Positions 1 to 8,151 of a stretch of 12,809 nt of DNA are shown here, one piece after another (positions within the stretch are counted from its first letter, which is position 1; every line of letters begins with the position of its first letter). Below the pieces are notes generated by a model. That model was not told where the DNA came from, ran no database searches, and was given only the letters and a program-made list of their open reading frames with translations. Both the position numbers and the translations under genes were made by a program. The stretch comes from JAYEJW01 sp034716535 (lineage in GTDB: Bacteria; Pseudomonadota; Gammaproteobacteria; Chromatiales; Chromatiaceae), in contig JAYEJW010000231.1 in assembly GCA_034716535.1 (NCBI GenBank), positions 1 through 12,809 of the forward strand, in the 5' to 3' direction.

Positions 1-1
1 C

Positions 2-1009
2 CATGCCGAACGCTGGAGCCGCGAGCTCGGTGGCGCCCAGATCTTTCTTAAGCGCGAGGACCTCAACCACACCGGCGCCCACAAGGTCAACAATACCGTC
101 GGCCAGGCCTTGCTGGCGCGGCGCATGGGCAAGACTCGCATCATCGCCGAGACCGGGGCGGGGCAGCACGGAGTGGCCAGCGCGACCGTCGCCGCGCGCT
201 TGGGTCTGGAGTGCATTGTCTACATGGGAGAGGTCGACATGGCCCGTCAGGAGGCCAACGTCTATCGCATGCGTCTTCTGGGAGCAGAGGTCGTGGCGGT
301 CAACTCCGGCTCGCGCACCCTCAAGGACGCCCTCAACGAGGCCATGCGCGACTGGGTCACCAATGTCGACAACACCTTCTACATCATCGGCACCGTGGCG
401 GGGCCGCACCCCTATCCCGCCATGGTGCGCGACTTCCAGGCCGTGATCGGGCGCGAGGCCCGCACGCAGATGCTCGAGCGTGCGGGCCGCCTGCCCGACG
501 CCCTGGTCGCCTGCGTTGGCGGCGGCTCAAACGCCATCGGGCTTTTCTACCCGTTCCTCAACGACCAGGAGGTAGCCTTCTACGGGGTCGAGGCGGCGGG
601 CGAAGGCCTGCAGACCGGGCACCACGCCGCCCCCCTTTGCGCCGGCATGCCGGGGGTGCTGCACGGAAACCGGACCTATCTCATGGAGGACAAGGACGGC
701 CAGATCATCGAGACCCACTCCATCTCCGCCGGGCTGGACTACCCCGGCGTCGGGCCGGAGCACGCCTGGCTCAAGGACAGCGGACGCGCGCGTTACGACG
801 CGGTCACCGACGACGAGGCGCTTCAGGCCTTCCACGCCCTGACGCGGATCGAAGGGATCATTCCAGCCCTGGAGTCGAGCCACGCCCTGGCGTACGCGGC
901 CAAGCTGGCACCGACGATGCGTAAGGATCAGACGATTCTCATCAACCTTTCAGGCCGGGGAGACAAGGACATGCACACCGTAGCCGCGCGCGAAGGCATC
1001 GAGCTATGA
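2..1009 (+). CDS. trpB: Tryptophan synthase beta chain (5' truncated by window edge)
   Basis: This is the PLP-dependent beta subunit, which condenses indole with L-serine to give L-tryptophan in the cytoplasmic alpha2-beta2 complex. The frame is open from the first bases of the window, so about 335 residues are present and roughly 60 to 70 N-terminal residues of the usual ~400 are missing. The PLP-binding lysine lies in the HTGAHKVNN motif (codon 83-85). The glycine-rich phosphate-binding loop GGGSNA falls near 520-540, and the substrate motif ETGAGQHG follows the lysine region. The stop overlaps the trpA start as ATGA, indicating translational coupling of the two subunits of one enzyme. Identification is firm; only the start is unseen. 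Confidence 0.97.
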   Translation, partial: HAERWSRELGGAQIFLKREDLNHTGAHKVNNTVGQALLARRMGKTRIIAETGAGQHGVASATVAARLGLECIVYMGEVDMARQEANVYRMRLLGAEVVAVNSGSRTLKDALNEAMRDWVTNVDNTFYIIGTVAGPHPYPAMVRDFQAVIGREARTQMLERAGRLPDALVACVGGGSNAIGLFYPFLNDQEVAFYGVEAAGEGLQTGHHAAPLCAGMPGVLHGNRTYLMEDKDGQIIETHSISAGLDYPGVGPEHAWLKDSGRARYDAVTDDEALQAFHALTRIEGIIPALESSHALAYAAKLAPTMRKDQTILINLSGRGDKDMHTVAAREGIEL

Positions 1010-1821
1010 GCAGGATCGCAGAACGTTTTGCGGCGTTGAGGGGGCAGGGCAGGACCGCGCTGGTCCCCTTCGTCACCGCCGGCGATCCGCATCCCGAGGT
1101 CACCGTACCCCTGATGCATGCCATGGTCGCGGCGGGCGCGGACTTGATCGAGCTGGGGGTTCCTTTCTCCGACCCGATGGCGGACGGTCCGGTAATCCAG
1201 CGTGCGAGCGAGCGGGCCCTTGAGCACCATGTGAGCCTGCACGACGTTCTCGACATGGTCCGCCGTTTCCGTACAGAGGACCGACAGACACCCGTGGTTC
1301 TCATGGGCTATCTCAATCCCATTGAGGTGATGGGTTACGCGGCATTTGCGGCTCAGGCCAGGGATGCCGGCGTGGACGGAACGCTGGTGGTGGACGTCCC
1401 GCCGGAGGAAAGCCACGATCTCGTCGGCGCCTTGCGGGATTCCGGACTGGACCTGGTGTATCTTCTGGCACCGACCTCGACCGAGGATCGGATCCGCAAG
1501 ATCGCCGAGGTGGCGAGCGGCTTCGTCTATTACGTGTCGGTCAAGGGCGTCACCGGAGCAGGGCACCTGGACGCCGGCGACGTGGAAGAGAAACTGACAC
1601 TGATTCGCCGCTACATCGACCTGCCGCTCGGCGTCGGGTTCGGCATCAAGGATGCGGAGACGGCAGCCCGTGTGGCGGGGGCGGCGGACGCGGTCATCGT
1701 CGGCAGCGCCATCGTGGGCCGGATCGAGCAGCTCGTTACCACGCCCGAGCGCATTTCGGATACGATTGCGGATTTCCTGAGGGGCCTGCGCACTGCCATC
1801 GACAGGCGGGACAAATCATGA
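1006..1821 (+). CDS. trpA: Tryptophan synthase alpha chain
   Basis: The alpha subunit cleaves indole-3-glycerol phosphate to indole and glyceraldehyde 3-phosphate and passes indole to TrpB through the internal channel. The protein is 271 aa, normal for the family, and forms a TIM barrel. Both catalytic acids are visible at the classical numbering: Glu49 in IELGVPFSDP and Asp60 in PMADGP. The flexible loop SVKGVTGAG and the phosphate-binding GVGFGIK and VGSAIV motifs are intact. The start ATG overlaps the trpB stop by four bases, and the stop overlaps the accD start in the same way, so the three genes are probably one transcript. Confidence 0.98.
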   Translation: MSRIAERFAALRGQGRTALVPFVTAGDPHPEVTVPLMHAMVAAGADLIELGVPFSDPMADGPVIQRASERALEHHVSLHDVLDMVRRFRTEDRQTPVVLMGYLNPIEVMGYAAFAAQARDAGVDGTLVVDVPPEESHDLVGALRDSGLDLVYLLAPTSTEDRIRKIAEVASGFVYYVSVKGVTGAGHLDAGDVEEKLTLIRRYIDLPLGVGFGIKDAETAARVAGAADAVIVGSAIVGRIEQLVTTPERISDTIADFLRGLRTAIDRRDKS

Positions 1822-2678
1822 GTTGGTTCGAAAAATTGATGCCGAGTCGCATCCGCACGGAGGTGAGCAGCAAGCGCGCGGTGCCGGAGGGGCTGTGGGC
1901 GAAATGTCCGGGTTGCAGTGCGATCCTCTACCGTGCGGAGTTGGAGCGCAACCTGGAGGTCTGTCCCAAGTGCGGCCACCACAACCGGCTTTCCGCGCGC
2001 CGCCGTCTCGATGCCTTTCTCGACCCGGAGCCGCGGGAGGAGATCGCATCGCAGATGGAGTCCGTCGATCCGCTCAAGTTTAAGGACATCAAGAAGTACA
2101 AGGACCGTCTCACTCAGGCGCAGAAGCAAGCGGGAGAAAACGAGGCCCTCGTGGTCCAGCGCGGTCGGGTCAAGGATCTCGACGTGGTCGCGGCGGCCTT
2201 TGCGTTCGACTTCATGGGCGGGTCCATGGGATCGGTCGTGGGGGAGCGCTTCGTCAGGGGTGTGGACATGGCCCTGACCCACAGTGCCGCAATGGTGTGC
2301 TTCTCGGCGAGCGGCGGTGCGCGCATGCAGGAGTCCCTATTCTCGCTGATGCAAATGGCCAAGACCAGCGCGGCCCTGGGACGCCTGCGCGAGCGTGGTC
2401 TGCCCTTCATCTCCGTGATGACCGATCCCACCATGGGCGGCGTCTCAGCCAGCCTGGCCATGCTCGGAGACATCAACGTCGCCGAGCCGAACGCCTTGAT
2501 CGGCTTTGCCGGCCCGCGCGTGATCGAACAGACGGTCCGGGAGAAGCTCCCGGAGGGCTTCCAGCGCAGCGAATTCCTGCTCGAGCACGGGGCGATCGAC
2601 ATGATCCTCGACCGCCGCGATATGCGCGATCGAATCGCGGACCTGATTGCGATCCTCTCTCATCGCCCGCGGCCCTGA
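1818..2678 (+). CDS. accD: Acetyl-CoA carboxylase carboxyltransferase beta subunit
   Basis: AccD pairs with AccA (not in this window) to form the carboxyltransferase that moves CO2 from biotin-BCCP to acetyl-CoA, the committed step of fatty acid synthesis. The 286-aa length is normal. The N-terminal four-cysteine zinc ribbon is complete (Cys30, Cys33, Cys49, Cys52, as CPGC and CPKC). It is followed by the crotonase-fold carboxyltransferase domain with SASGGARMQE, PTMGGVSAS and GFAGPRVIEQT. The start overlaps the trpA stop as ATGA. Its place between trpA and folC is the usual gammaproteobacterial order. About 100 bases separate it from folC. Confidence 0.98.
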   Translation: MSWFEKLMPSRIRTEVSSKRAVPEGLWAKCPGCSAILYRAELERNLEVCPKCGHHNRLSARRRLDAFLDPEPREEIASQMESVDPLKFKDIKKYKDRLTQAQKQAGENEALVVQRGRVKDLDVVAAAFAFDFMGGSMGSVVGERFVRGVDMALTHSAAMVCFSASGGARMQESLFSLMQMAKTSAALGRLRERGLPFISVMTDPTMGGVSASLAMLGDINVAEPNALIGFAGPRVIEQTVREKLPEGFQRSEFLLEHGAIDMILDRRDMRDRIADLIAILSHRPRP

Positions 2679-2716
2679 GTGGCCGTTTCCGCTGTCCGAA
2701 ACAGAGCTTCGAGATC

Positions 2717-2770
2717 CTCCCGCCGAGACGCCAAACGAAAGTGCTTTCCGCTTTCGTAGCCTCGCGGGAG
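2717..2770 (+). promoter_or_regulatory. Possible RNA structure covering the folC ribosome binding site
   Basis: In the accD-folC gap, CTCCCGC (2717-2723) is the exact reverse complement of GCGGGAG (2764-2770), and the latter contains the folC Shine-Dalgarno GGGAG. Next to it, GAG (2725-2727) can pair with CTC (2761-2763) across a one-base bulge. Inside lies a second hairpin, ACGAAAG (2735-2741) with CTTTCGT (2751-2757) and a 9-nt loop. Together they form a stacked structure that would hide the folC ribosome binding site. No U-tract follows, so it does not look like a Rho-independent terminator. The regulatory role is inference. Confidence 0.35.
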
Positions 2771-2778
2771 ATAGCGCA

Positions 2779-4047
2779 ATGCGTTTCGACAATCTAGACG
2801 CCTGGCTATGCTGGCAGGAAACCCTCCATCCGAGCGCAATCGAGCTTGGCCTGGAACGGATCGGCGCCGTGTGGAATCGCCTGGGGTGCGGGCCGCTGGC
2901 ATTCCCTGTCATCACGGTAGCCGGGACGAACGGCAAGGGCTCGTGCGCCGCTATGCTCGAAGCGATTTACCGCGCAGCGGGCTACCGGACCGGCTGTTAC
3001 ACCTCCCCGCACCTACTGCGCTACAACGAGCGCATTCGTCTCGACGGCCGGGGCGCCGACGACGACCTCCTATGCGCTGCCTTCGAGCGCGTGGATGCGG
3101 CACGCGGAGACAGCATCCTGACCTATTTCGAGTTCGGCACCCTGGCCGCGCTCGACATCTTTGCGCGCTCGGGGCTGGACGTGGCGATCCTCGAGGTGGG
3201 GCTTGGGGGGCGTCTGGACGCGGTGAATATCGTCGATCCCGACGTGGCGATCGTGACCACGATCGGGCGCGACCACACCGAATGGCTGGGCAACGACCTG
3301 GACGGGATTGCTGCGGAAAAGGCGGGTATCTTCCGGCGTGCCAGACCGGTCGTCGTCGGTCATCGAGAGCCGCTTCCTTCTCTGCTTCGGAGGGCTCGGG
3401 AGCTCGACTGCCGGCTTTCCGTGCTCGGCCGGGACTTCGAATGGACGCGCGAGAGCACCGGCTGGCGCTGGAGCGCCCGGGGCCTTGCCGGAGCCTCTAT
3501 GCCGGTACCCGCCCTGCGCGGCGAATTCCAGTACGACAATGCCGCCACCGCCCTGACGGCCGTATCCTGCTTGGCGCAGCGCCTGCCTGTCCCCACGGGC
3601 GACCTCCGTCTGGGGCTGCAGAGGGCCAGGATTCGCGGGCGCTTTCAGGTTCTGCAAAGCGAAGTGACCTGGATTCTCGACGTGGCCCACAACGCCCAGG
3701 CGGCGAATGCTCTGGCCGCGAACCTGGCGTCTTTGCGCTGTCCGGGGCATCTGCACGCGGTACTGGGTACACTGGCAGACAAGGAGCCGGCGGCCATCGC
3801 GGGGCCGCTGGCCGCGCAGGTGGACAGCTGGCACCTGGGGCAGGCTGCCCACCCCCGCGCCCTGCCGGTTTCCAAGCTGCGTTCGGCGCTGCGCGGTGTC
3901 GACCTCGGCCGGGACCTGCGGGCATATCCCGACATCGAGGCCGCCTTGGAGGGGGCGGCAAGGGCGGCGCGGCCGGGAGATTGCATACTTGCATTCGGGT
4001 CCTTCACAACCGTCGAGGCCGCCCTGCGTCGGACGCACAAGGAGTGA
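2779..4047 (+). CDS. folC: Folylpolyglutamate synthase / dihydrofolate synthase
   Basis: FolC is the Mur-ligase-family ATPase that adds L-glutamate to dihydropteroate and extends polyglutamate tails on folates in the cytoplasm. I start it at ATG 2779 (422 aa) because GGGAG lies 8 bases upstream and conserved sequence begins immediately (DAWLCWQETLHP). The frame is open further upstream, but that part overlaps accD and does not look conserved. Visible motifs are the P-loop VAGTNGKGS (residues 47-55), TSPHL (75-79), EVGLGGRLDAVN, the TTIGRDHTEWLG segment and the C-terminal FGSFTTVEAAL. The C-terminal Mur-ligase motif reads DVAHN rather than the commoner DGAHN. It is a member of the accD-folC-dedD-cvpA-purF cluster. 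Confidence 0.95.
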   Translation: MRFDNLDAWLCWQETLHPSAIELGLERIGAVWNRLGCGPLAFPVITVAGTNGKGSCAAMLEAIYRAAGYRTGCYTSPHLLRYNERIRLDGRGADDDLLCAAFERVDAARGDSILTYFEFGTLAALDIFARSGLDVAILEVGLGGRLDAVNIVDPDVAIVTTIGRDHTEWLGNDLDGIAAEKAGIFRRARPVVVGHREPLPSLLRRARELDCRLSVLGRDFEWTRESTGWRWSARGLAGASMPVPALRGEFQYDNAATALTAVSCLAQRLPVPTGDLRLGLQRARIRGRFQVLQSEVTWILDVAHNAQAANALAANLASLRCPGHLHAVLGTLADKEPAAIAGPLAAQVDSWHLGQAAHPRALPVSKLRSALRGVDLGRDLRAYPDIEAALEGAARAARPGDCILAFGSFTTVEAALRRTHKE

Positions 4048-4063
4048 CCGGCTCCTGTATAAT
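4035..4063 (+). promoter_or_regulatory. Candidate sigma-70 promoter upstream of dedD-cvpA-purF
   Basis: A perfect -10 hexamer TATAAT lies at 4058-4063, just after the folC stop. With a 17-bp spacer the -35 position (4035-4040) reads GCACAA, a weak match to TTGACA. The predicted transcript would begin near 4070 and leave a leader of about 70 nt before the dedD ATG at 4141. The match is by eye only. Confidence 0.45.
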
Positions 4064-4140
4064 CCGCACTCGCGCCGTGGCGGTCAGCGCTCGGCTGTGC
4101 ACCATTGACTAAGCGAAGAAGGGCTAGCGCGGGGATCTCG

Positions 4141-4785
4141 ATGGAGGAAGGGGCAAAACGACGTCTCGTGGGCGCGGCGGTCATCGTGCTGCTGCTCGTA
4201 ATCTTTCTCCCAATGCTGGTGGAGGAGGACGCGCAGGAGCCGGTGCCGGAGGCCGATCTGTCGATCCCGCCCGAGCCCGCGTTCGATCGAGACTTCGACG
4301 CGTCGATCTCGAAAGGACCTCAAGAGTCCGTCGCAAGGCCGGTGCCCCGAGAGCTGCCGCCGCCCGCTCTCTACGAGGGGCCTTCGGGCCCGGATTCCGT
4401 AGCGACCTTGGACGCGGACAGGGAGGAGGCTTCGGAGCCGGAGCATGGAGAGCACTCGGCCTCCGAGCAGGCACCTGCGCCCGAGGTGGTGGAAGAGACT
4501 AAAGCAAAACCGGAGCCGCCATCGGCGCCGCGGCCGACGCCAACGGGGGTCTCTTCCTGGGTCATACAGGTGGCTAGTCTGTCGGAGCAGAAGCGCGCCA
4601 AGGGCCTGGAGCGCGAGTTGCGGGGAAAAGGCTTCCCGGCCTTCATCGAACAGGCCGAGGTGGGCGGAAAGACCTTCCATCGCGTTCGCGTAGGTCCGGA
4701 AATCGATCGTAAGCGGATCGAGAAGGTCGCCAAGTCTCTCAAGGCCCAGACCGGCCTTAAGGTGCAGATTCAGCGGTATCCATAG
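4141..4785 (+). CDS. dedD: DedD-like SPOR-domain cell division protein
   Basis: This is a bitopic inner-membrane protein with a periplasmic SPOR domain. SPOR domains bind denuded septal peptidoglycan, and E. coli DedD supports constriction at the division site. The 214-aa product starts MEEGAKRRLVGAA and has a single TM helix at about residues 9-26 (VIVLLLVIFLPML). A long acidic, Pro/Glu-rich linker (about 30-135) follows, then the SPOR domain (about 139-214; SWVIQVASLS, HRVRVGPEI, IQRYP). I prefer ATG 4141 because the conserved N-terminus begins there. A TTG at 4105 in the same frame would add 12 residues but has no ribosome binding site. The gene lies 15 bp upstream of cvpA, the standard neighbour. 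Confidence 0.9.
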   Translation: MEEGAKRRLVGAAVIVLLLVIFLPMLVEEDAQEPVPEADLSIPPEPAFDRDFDASISKGPQESVARPVPRELPPPALYEGPSGPDSVATLDADREEASEPEHGEHSASEQAPAPEVVEETKAKPEPPSAPRPTPTGVSSWVIQVASLSEQKRAKGLERELRGKGFPAFIEQAEVGGKTFHRVRVGPEIDRKRIEKVAKSLKAQTGLKVQIQRYP

Positions 4786-4800
4786 CAGTTCGGAACAGCC

Positions 4801-5292
4801 ATGACCTGGGTAGACTACGTCATCATCGGTGTGATCGTCCTATCCGCGCTGATCGGGCTGGCGCGCGGATTCATCCGGGAGGTGCTTTCGCTGGCGGTTT
4901 GGCTGGGGGCAGTCTTCATCGCTTGGGTCTATTTTGGCGAGCTCTCCGTCCATCTCGCGCCCTGGATCTCTACGCCGTCGGTCAGGCTGGGGGCGGCGTT
5001 CCTGATCCTCGTGTTTGCCGTTCTGATTGTTGGCGCAATTATCGGTCACCTACTGACCTATCTGGTGGAGAAGACGGGGCTCACGGGTACGGATCGCGTG
5101 CTCGGCGTCGTCTTCGGTGGAGCGCGGGGAGCGGTGTTGGTGGCAATGCTTGTGTTCTTAGGGGCACTGACGCCGCTGCCGGAAGATTCATGGTGGGAAG
5201 AGTCTATGCTCATCGGACGTTTCCAGGTCTTGGCGGAGCGTATCCTCGGTGAGATCCCACCGGACATCGTGGAGAAGCTGAAGCAGATTTAA
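4801..5292 (+). CDS. cvpA: CvpA family inner-membrane protein
   Basis: CvpA is a small polytopic inner-membrane protein needed for colicin V production in E. coli and linked to envelope homeostasis; its molecular activity is not settled. The 163-aa product opens with MTWVDYVIIGVIVLSALIGL. Four hydrophobic segments are visible at about residues 5-22, 28-44, 62-85 and 103-122. The conserved GLARGFIREVLSLAVWLGA stretch after TM1 and the GLTGTDRVLGVVFGGARG loop before TM4 are typical. It sits between dedD and purF as in most gammaproteobacteria, which supports the call as much as the protein sequence does. Confidence 0.93.
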   Translation: MTWVDYVIIGVIVLSALIGLARGFIREVLSLAVWLGAVFIAWVYFGELSVHLAPWISTPSVRLGAAFLILVFAVLIVGAIIGHLLTYLVEKTGLTGTDRVLGVVFGGARGAVLVAMLVFLGALTPLPEDSWWEESMLIGRFQVLAERILGEIPPDIVEKLKQI

Positions 5293-5376
5293 CGGTTGCT
5301 ACCCCTATTCACGTTGGTTTATCGTGCTCAGTTTCCAACCTGCAGTTGCACTGTCCAAGCAGCTTCGAGGTGCTCC

Positions 5377-6891
5377 ATGTGCGGCATCGTAGGAATGGTC
5401 GGCAAGGGGCCGGTCAATCAGTCCCTGTACGATGCGTTGCTCGTTCTGCAGCACCGGGGGCAGGATGCCGCCGGCATCGTTACCTGCGAGGGCGAGAAGC
5501 TCCACCTGCGCAAGGACAACGGTCTGGCCCGTGACGTCTTCCGCACCCGCCACATGATCCAGCTGCGAGGCAACACGGGCATCGGTCATGTGCGCTATCC
5601 GACGGCGGGTGCGGCGAGCTCCGCCGAGGCGCAGCCTTTCTACGTCAATTCCCCCTATGGCATCGTCCTGGCTCATAACGGCAATCTGACCAACGCGGAA
5701 GATCTCAAGCGGGATCTCTTCGCGGACGACCTGCGCCACATCAACACAGAGTCCGATTCGGAGATCCTGCTGAACATCCTTGCCCACGAGCTACAGATCC
5801 AGGGCAAGCTGCGCATTGATGAGCAGGACATCTTCCGCGCCGTGGAAGGGCTGCACCGCCGCTGCCGAGGCGGCTACGCGGCGGTGGCCATGATCCCGGG
5901 GTTCGGGATCTTCGCCTTTCGGGACCCCCACGGCATCCGCCCGATCGTCTACGGCAAGCGGGAGACGGACTTGGGCACCGAGTACATGATTGCCTCTGAG
6001 AGCGTTGCCCTGGACACCTTGGGCTTCGAGCTCATCGCCGACCTGTCGCCGGGGGAGGCGGTTTTCATCGATGTTGCCGGCAATCTGTTCACGAAGCAGT
6101 GTGCCGAGCAGCCGGTTCTCTCGCCCTGCATCTTCGAGTTCGTCTATTTCGCGCGCCCGGACTCGATCATCGACAACATTTCGGTACACAAGGCGCGCTC
6201 GCGGATGGGCAAGAAGCTTGCCGCCAAGATCAAGCGGGAATGGAGGGATCACGACATCGACGTGGTCATTCCGGTACCGGACACCAGCCGTACCGCGGCC
6301 TTGCAGTTGGCAAACGCCCTCGGAATCCCTTACGCGGAGGGATTCATCAAGAACCGCTATATCGGCCGCACCTTCATCATGCCGGGGCAGAAGGTGCGCA
6401 AGAGGTCCGTGCATCAGAAGCTCAACGCCATCGAGCTCGAGTTCAAGAAGAAGAACGTGCTGCTTGTGGATGATTCGGTCGTGCGCGGCACGACGTCCCA
6501 ACAGATCATCCAGATGGCGCGCGATGCCGGGGCGAACCGGGTCTATTTCGCATCCGCCGCGCCCACGGTACGCTATCCCAACGTCTACGGCATCGATATG
6601 CCCGCGGCAAGCGAGCTCATCGCCCACGACCGAACGGAGGAGGAGATCTGCCGTCTTCTCGGAGCGGACAGGCTGATCTTTCAGGATCTGGAAGACCTGA
6701 TCGAGGCCGTGCAGAAGAAGGGAAAGAGCTACGTCGACCGCTTCGACACCTCCGTGTTCAACGGCGACTATGTGACCGGCGACGTCACGCCAGAGTATCT
6801 GCAGCAGCTGGAGCGGAACCGCAACGACAGCGCCAAAGAGTCCAAGGCGGGACACGGCGAGACGGTCATTGATCTCTACAATACCGCCTGA
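5377..6891 (+). CDS. purF: Amidophosphoribosyltransferase
   Basis: PurF catalyses the first committed step of purine synthesis, PRPP + glutamine to 5-phosphoribosylamine. The frame is open from 5296, but the correct start is ATG 5377. The next residue is the catalytic Cys of MCGIVGMVG, which must become the N-terminus after Met removal, and GAGG lies 6 bases upstream. The product is 504 aa, matching the usual ~505. The glutaminase domain (1 to about 235) contains QHRGQDAAGI, IGHVRYPTAG and AHNGNLTN. The phosphoribosyltransferase domain contains VIPVPDTSRTAA and the PRPP loop VLLVDDSVVRGTT. The 84-bp gap after cvpA shows only a weak promoter-like pair (TTGCTA at 5296, TTTATC at 5318), which I do not list separately. 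Confidence 0.98.
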   Translation: MCGIVGMVGKGPVNQSLYDALLVLQHRGQDAAGIVTCEGEKLHLRKDNGLARDVFRTRHMIQLRGNTGIGHVRYPTAGAASSAEAQPFYVNSPYGIVLAHNGNLTNAEDLKRDLFADDLRHINTESDSEILLNILAHELQIQGKLRIDEQDIFRAVEGLHRRCRGGYAAVAMIPGFGIFAFRDPHGIRPIVYGKRETDLGTEYMIASESVALDTLGFELIADLSPGEAVFIDVAGNLFTKQCAEQPVLSPCIFEFVYFARPDSIIDNISVHKARSRMGKKLAAKIKREWRDHDIDVVIPVPDTSRTAALQLANALGIPYAEGFIKNRYIGRTFIMPGQKVRKRSVHQKLNAIELEFKKKNVLLVDDSVVRGTTSQQIIQMARDAGANRVYFASAAPTVRYPNVYGIDMPAASELIAHDRTEEEICRLLGADRLIFQDLEDLIEAVQKKGKSYVDRFDTSVFNGDYVTGDVTPEYLQQLERNRNDSAKESKAGHGETVIDLYNTA

Positions 6892-6966
6892 GAAGATGAG
6901 AAAAAGCACTCCGTCTAAGCGCCACTGCTGCCACAGGGTCCGTCCGTGCGCGCAGGAGCATCGCGG

Positions 6967-8151
6967 ATGAGCGCGGGAGATGACCGCGGCTTCTCGACCC
7001 GGGCCATCCGGACCGGACACGATCGGACACCGGAAGGTGAGCACAGCGAGCCCATCTTCGCCACTTCGAGCTACGTTTTTGCGAGCGCGGCGGAGGCGGC
7101 GGCCCGCTTCGCCGGCGATGAGCCGGGCAACATCTATTCACGCTTCACCAACCCCACGGTGCAGGCCTTCGAAGAGCGGCTCGCCTCTCTGGAAGGCGGC
7201 GAGGTTGGCGTCGCCACTGCCTCAGGCATGTCTGCGATCCTCTCGCTTTGCATGGGGCTCATGGAGGCCGGAGAGCACATCGTCTCCTCCCGCAGCATCT
7301 TCGGCAGCACCACGGTACTGTTCAACAAGTATCTGTCGCGCTTCGGAATCGAGACGAGCTATGTGCCGCTGGCGGACATTGGGGCCTGGGCTGCGGCCAT
7401 CCGTCCCAGCACCCGACTGCTGTTTCTCGAGACGCCATCCAATCCCCTTACCGAGATGGCCGACATCCGAGCCCTGGCGGAGCTCGCCCATGCCCACGGC
7501 TGCCTGCTGGTCGTGGACAACTGCTTCTGTACGCCTGCGCTGCAGCGGCCCCTCTCGCTCGGTGCGGATCTGGTGATTCATTCCGCCACCAAGTACCTGG
7601 ACGGGCAGGGACGATGCGTCGGCGGCGCGGTAGTGGGCGACCGCAAACTCGTCGGTGAGGAGGTGTTCGGCGTCCTGCGCACGGCCGGGCCGACCATGAG
7701 CCCCTTCAACGCCTGGGTCTTCCTCAAGGGTCTGGAGACCCTGGAGCTTCGCATGCTCGCCCACTCCAGGAATGCCTTCGATCTCGCCAACTGGCTGCAG
7801 GGGCAGCCGGGCGTGACCAGTCTCCGTTATCCCGGGCTCGCTTCTCATCCCCAGCACGACCTGGTCGGGCCGCAACAGAGAACGGGAGGCGGCATCGTCG
7901 CCTTCGAGGTCCGCGGGGGCCGCGAGGCCGCCTGGCGCGTCATCGACAACACGCGGATGCTCTCCATCACCGCCAACCTGGGTGACACCAAGACCACGAT
8001 CACCCATCCGGCGACCACGACCCACGGACGCCTTACCCCCGAAGAGCGAGAGGAAGCGGGGATCGGCGACGGCTTGATCCGTATTGCCGCGGGCCTGGAG
8101 GATCTGGAGGACATCCTGGCGGACTTGGCACGGGGGCTGGAGACGCTTTGA
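6967..8151 (+). CDS. metZ: O-succinylhomoserine sulfhydrylase
   Basis: MetZ is a Cys/Met-metabolism PLP enzyme that makes homocysteine directly from O-succinylhomoserine and sulfide, bypassing cystathionine. The start at ATG 6967 is preceded by AGGAG with an 8-base gap; a GTG at 6946 in frame has no comparable site. The product is 394 aa. The PLP-binding lysine is Lys209 in HSATKYLDGQGRCVGG, a signature typical of MetZ rather than MetB or MetC. YSRFTNPT (57-64), the aspartate of VVDNCFCTP and the C-terminal THPATTTHGRL are also present. It follows purF as in pseudomonads and relatives. Distinguishing it from O-acetylhomoserine sulfhydrylase rests on that signature and on context. Confidence 0.93.
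   Translation: MSAGDDRGFSTRAIRTGHDRTPEGEHSEPIFATSSYVFASAAEAAARFAGDEPGNIYSRFTNPTVQAFEERLASLEGGEVGVATASGMSAILSLCMGLMEAGEHIVSSRSIFGSTTVLFNKYLSRFGIETSYVPLADIGAWAAAIRPSTRLLFLETPSNPLTEMADIRALAELAHAHGCLLVVDNCFCTPALQRPLSLGADLVIHSATKYLDGQGRCVGGAVVGDRKLVGEEVFGVLRTAGPTMSPFNAWVFLKGLETLELRMLAHSRNAFDLANWLQGQPGVTSLRYPGLASHPQHDLVGPQQRTGGGIVAFEVRGGREAAWRVIDNTRMLSITANLGDTKTTITHPATTTHGRLTPEEREEAGIGDGLIRIAAGLEDLEDILADLARGLETL

Noticed and set aside
2735..2757. Hairpin after accD as a Rho-independent terminator
   Set aside because: There is no run of T after the stem, and folC begins close downstream; better explained as leader structure.
2808..4112. Long + strand open frame overlapping folC
   Set aside because: Arg/Gly/Ala-rich translation in a different frame from folC, which has all its motifs; typical of GC-rich shadow frames.
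5296..5323. TTGCTA / TTTATC promoter-like pair before purF
   Set aside because: Weak matches to both hexamers; not distinguishable from chance.
5296..5376. Upstream-extended purF start
   Set aside because: PurF needs the Cys directly after Met at the N-terminus, which fixes ATG 5377.
5791..7044. Long - strand open frame opposite purF
   Set aside because: It is antisense to a complete PurF with intact catalytic motifs, has no recognisable domain and extends into the metZ start region.
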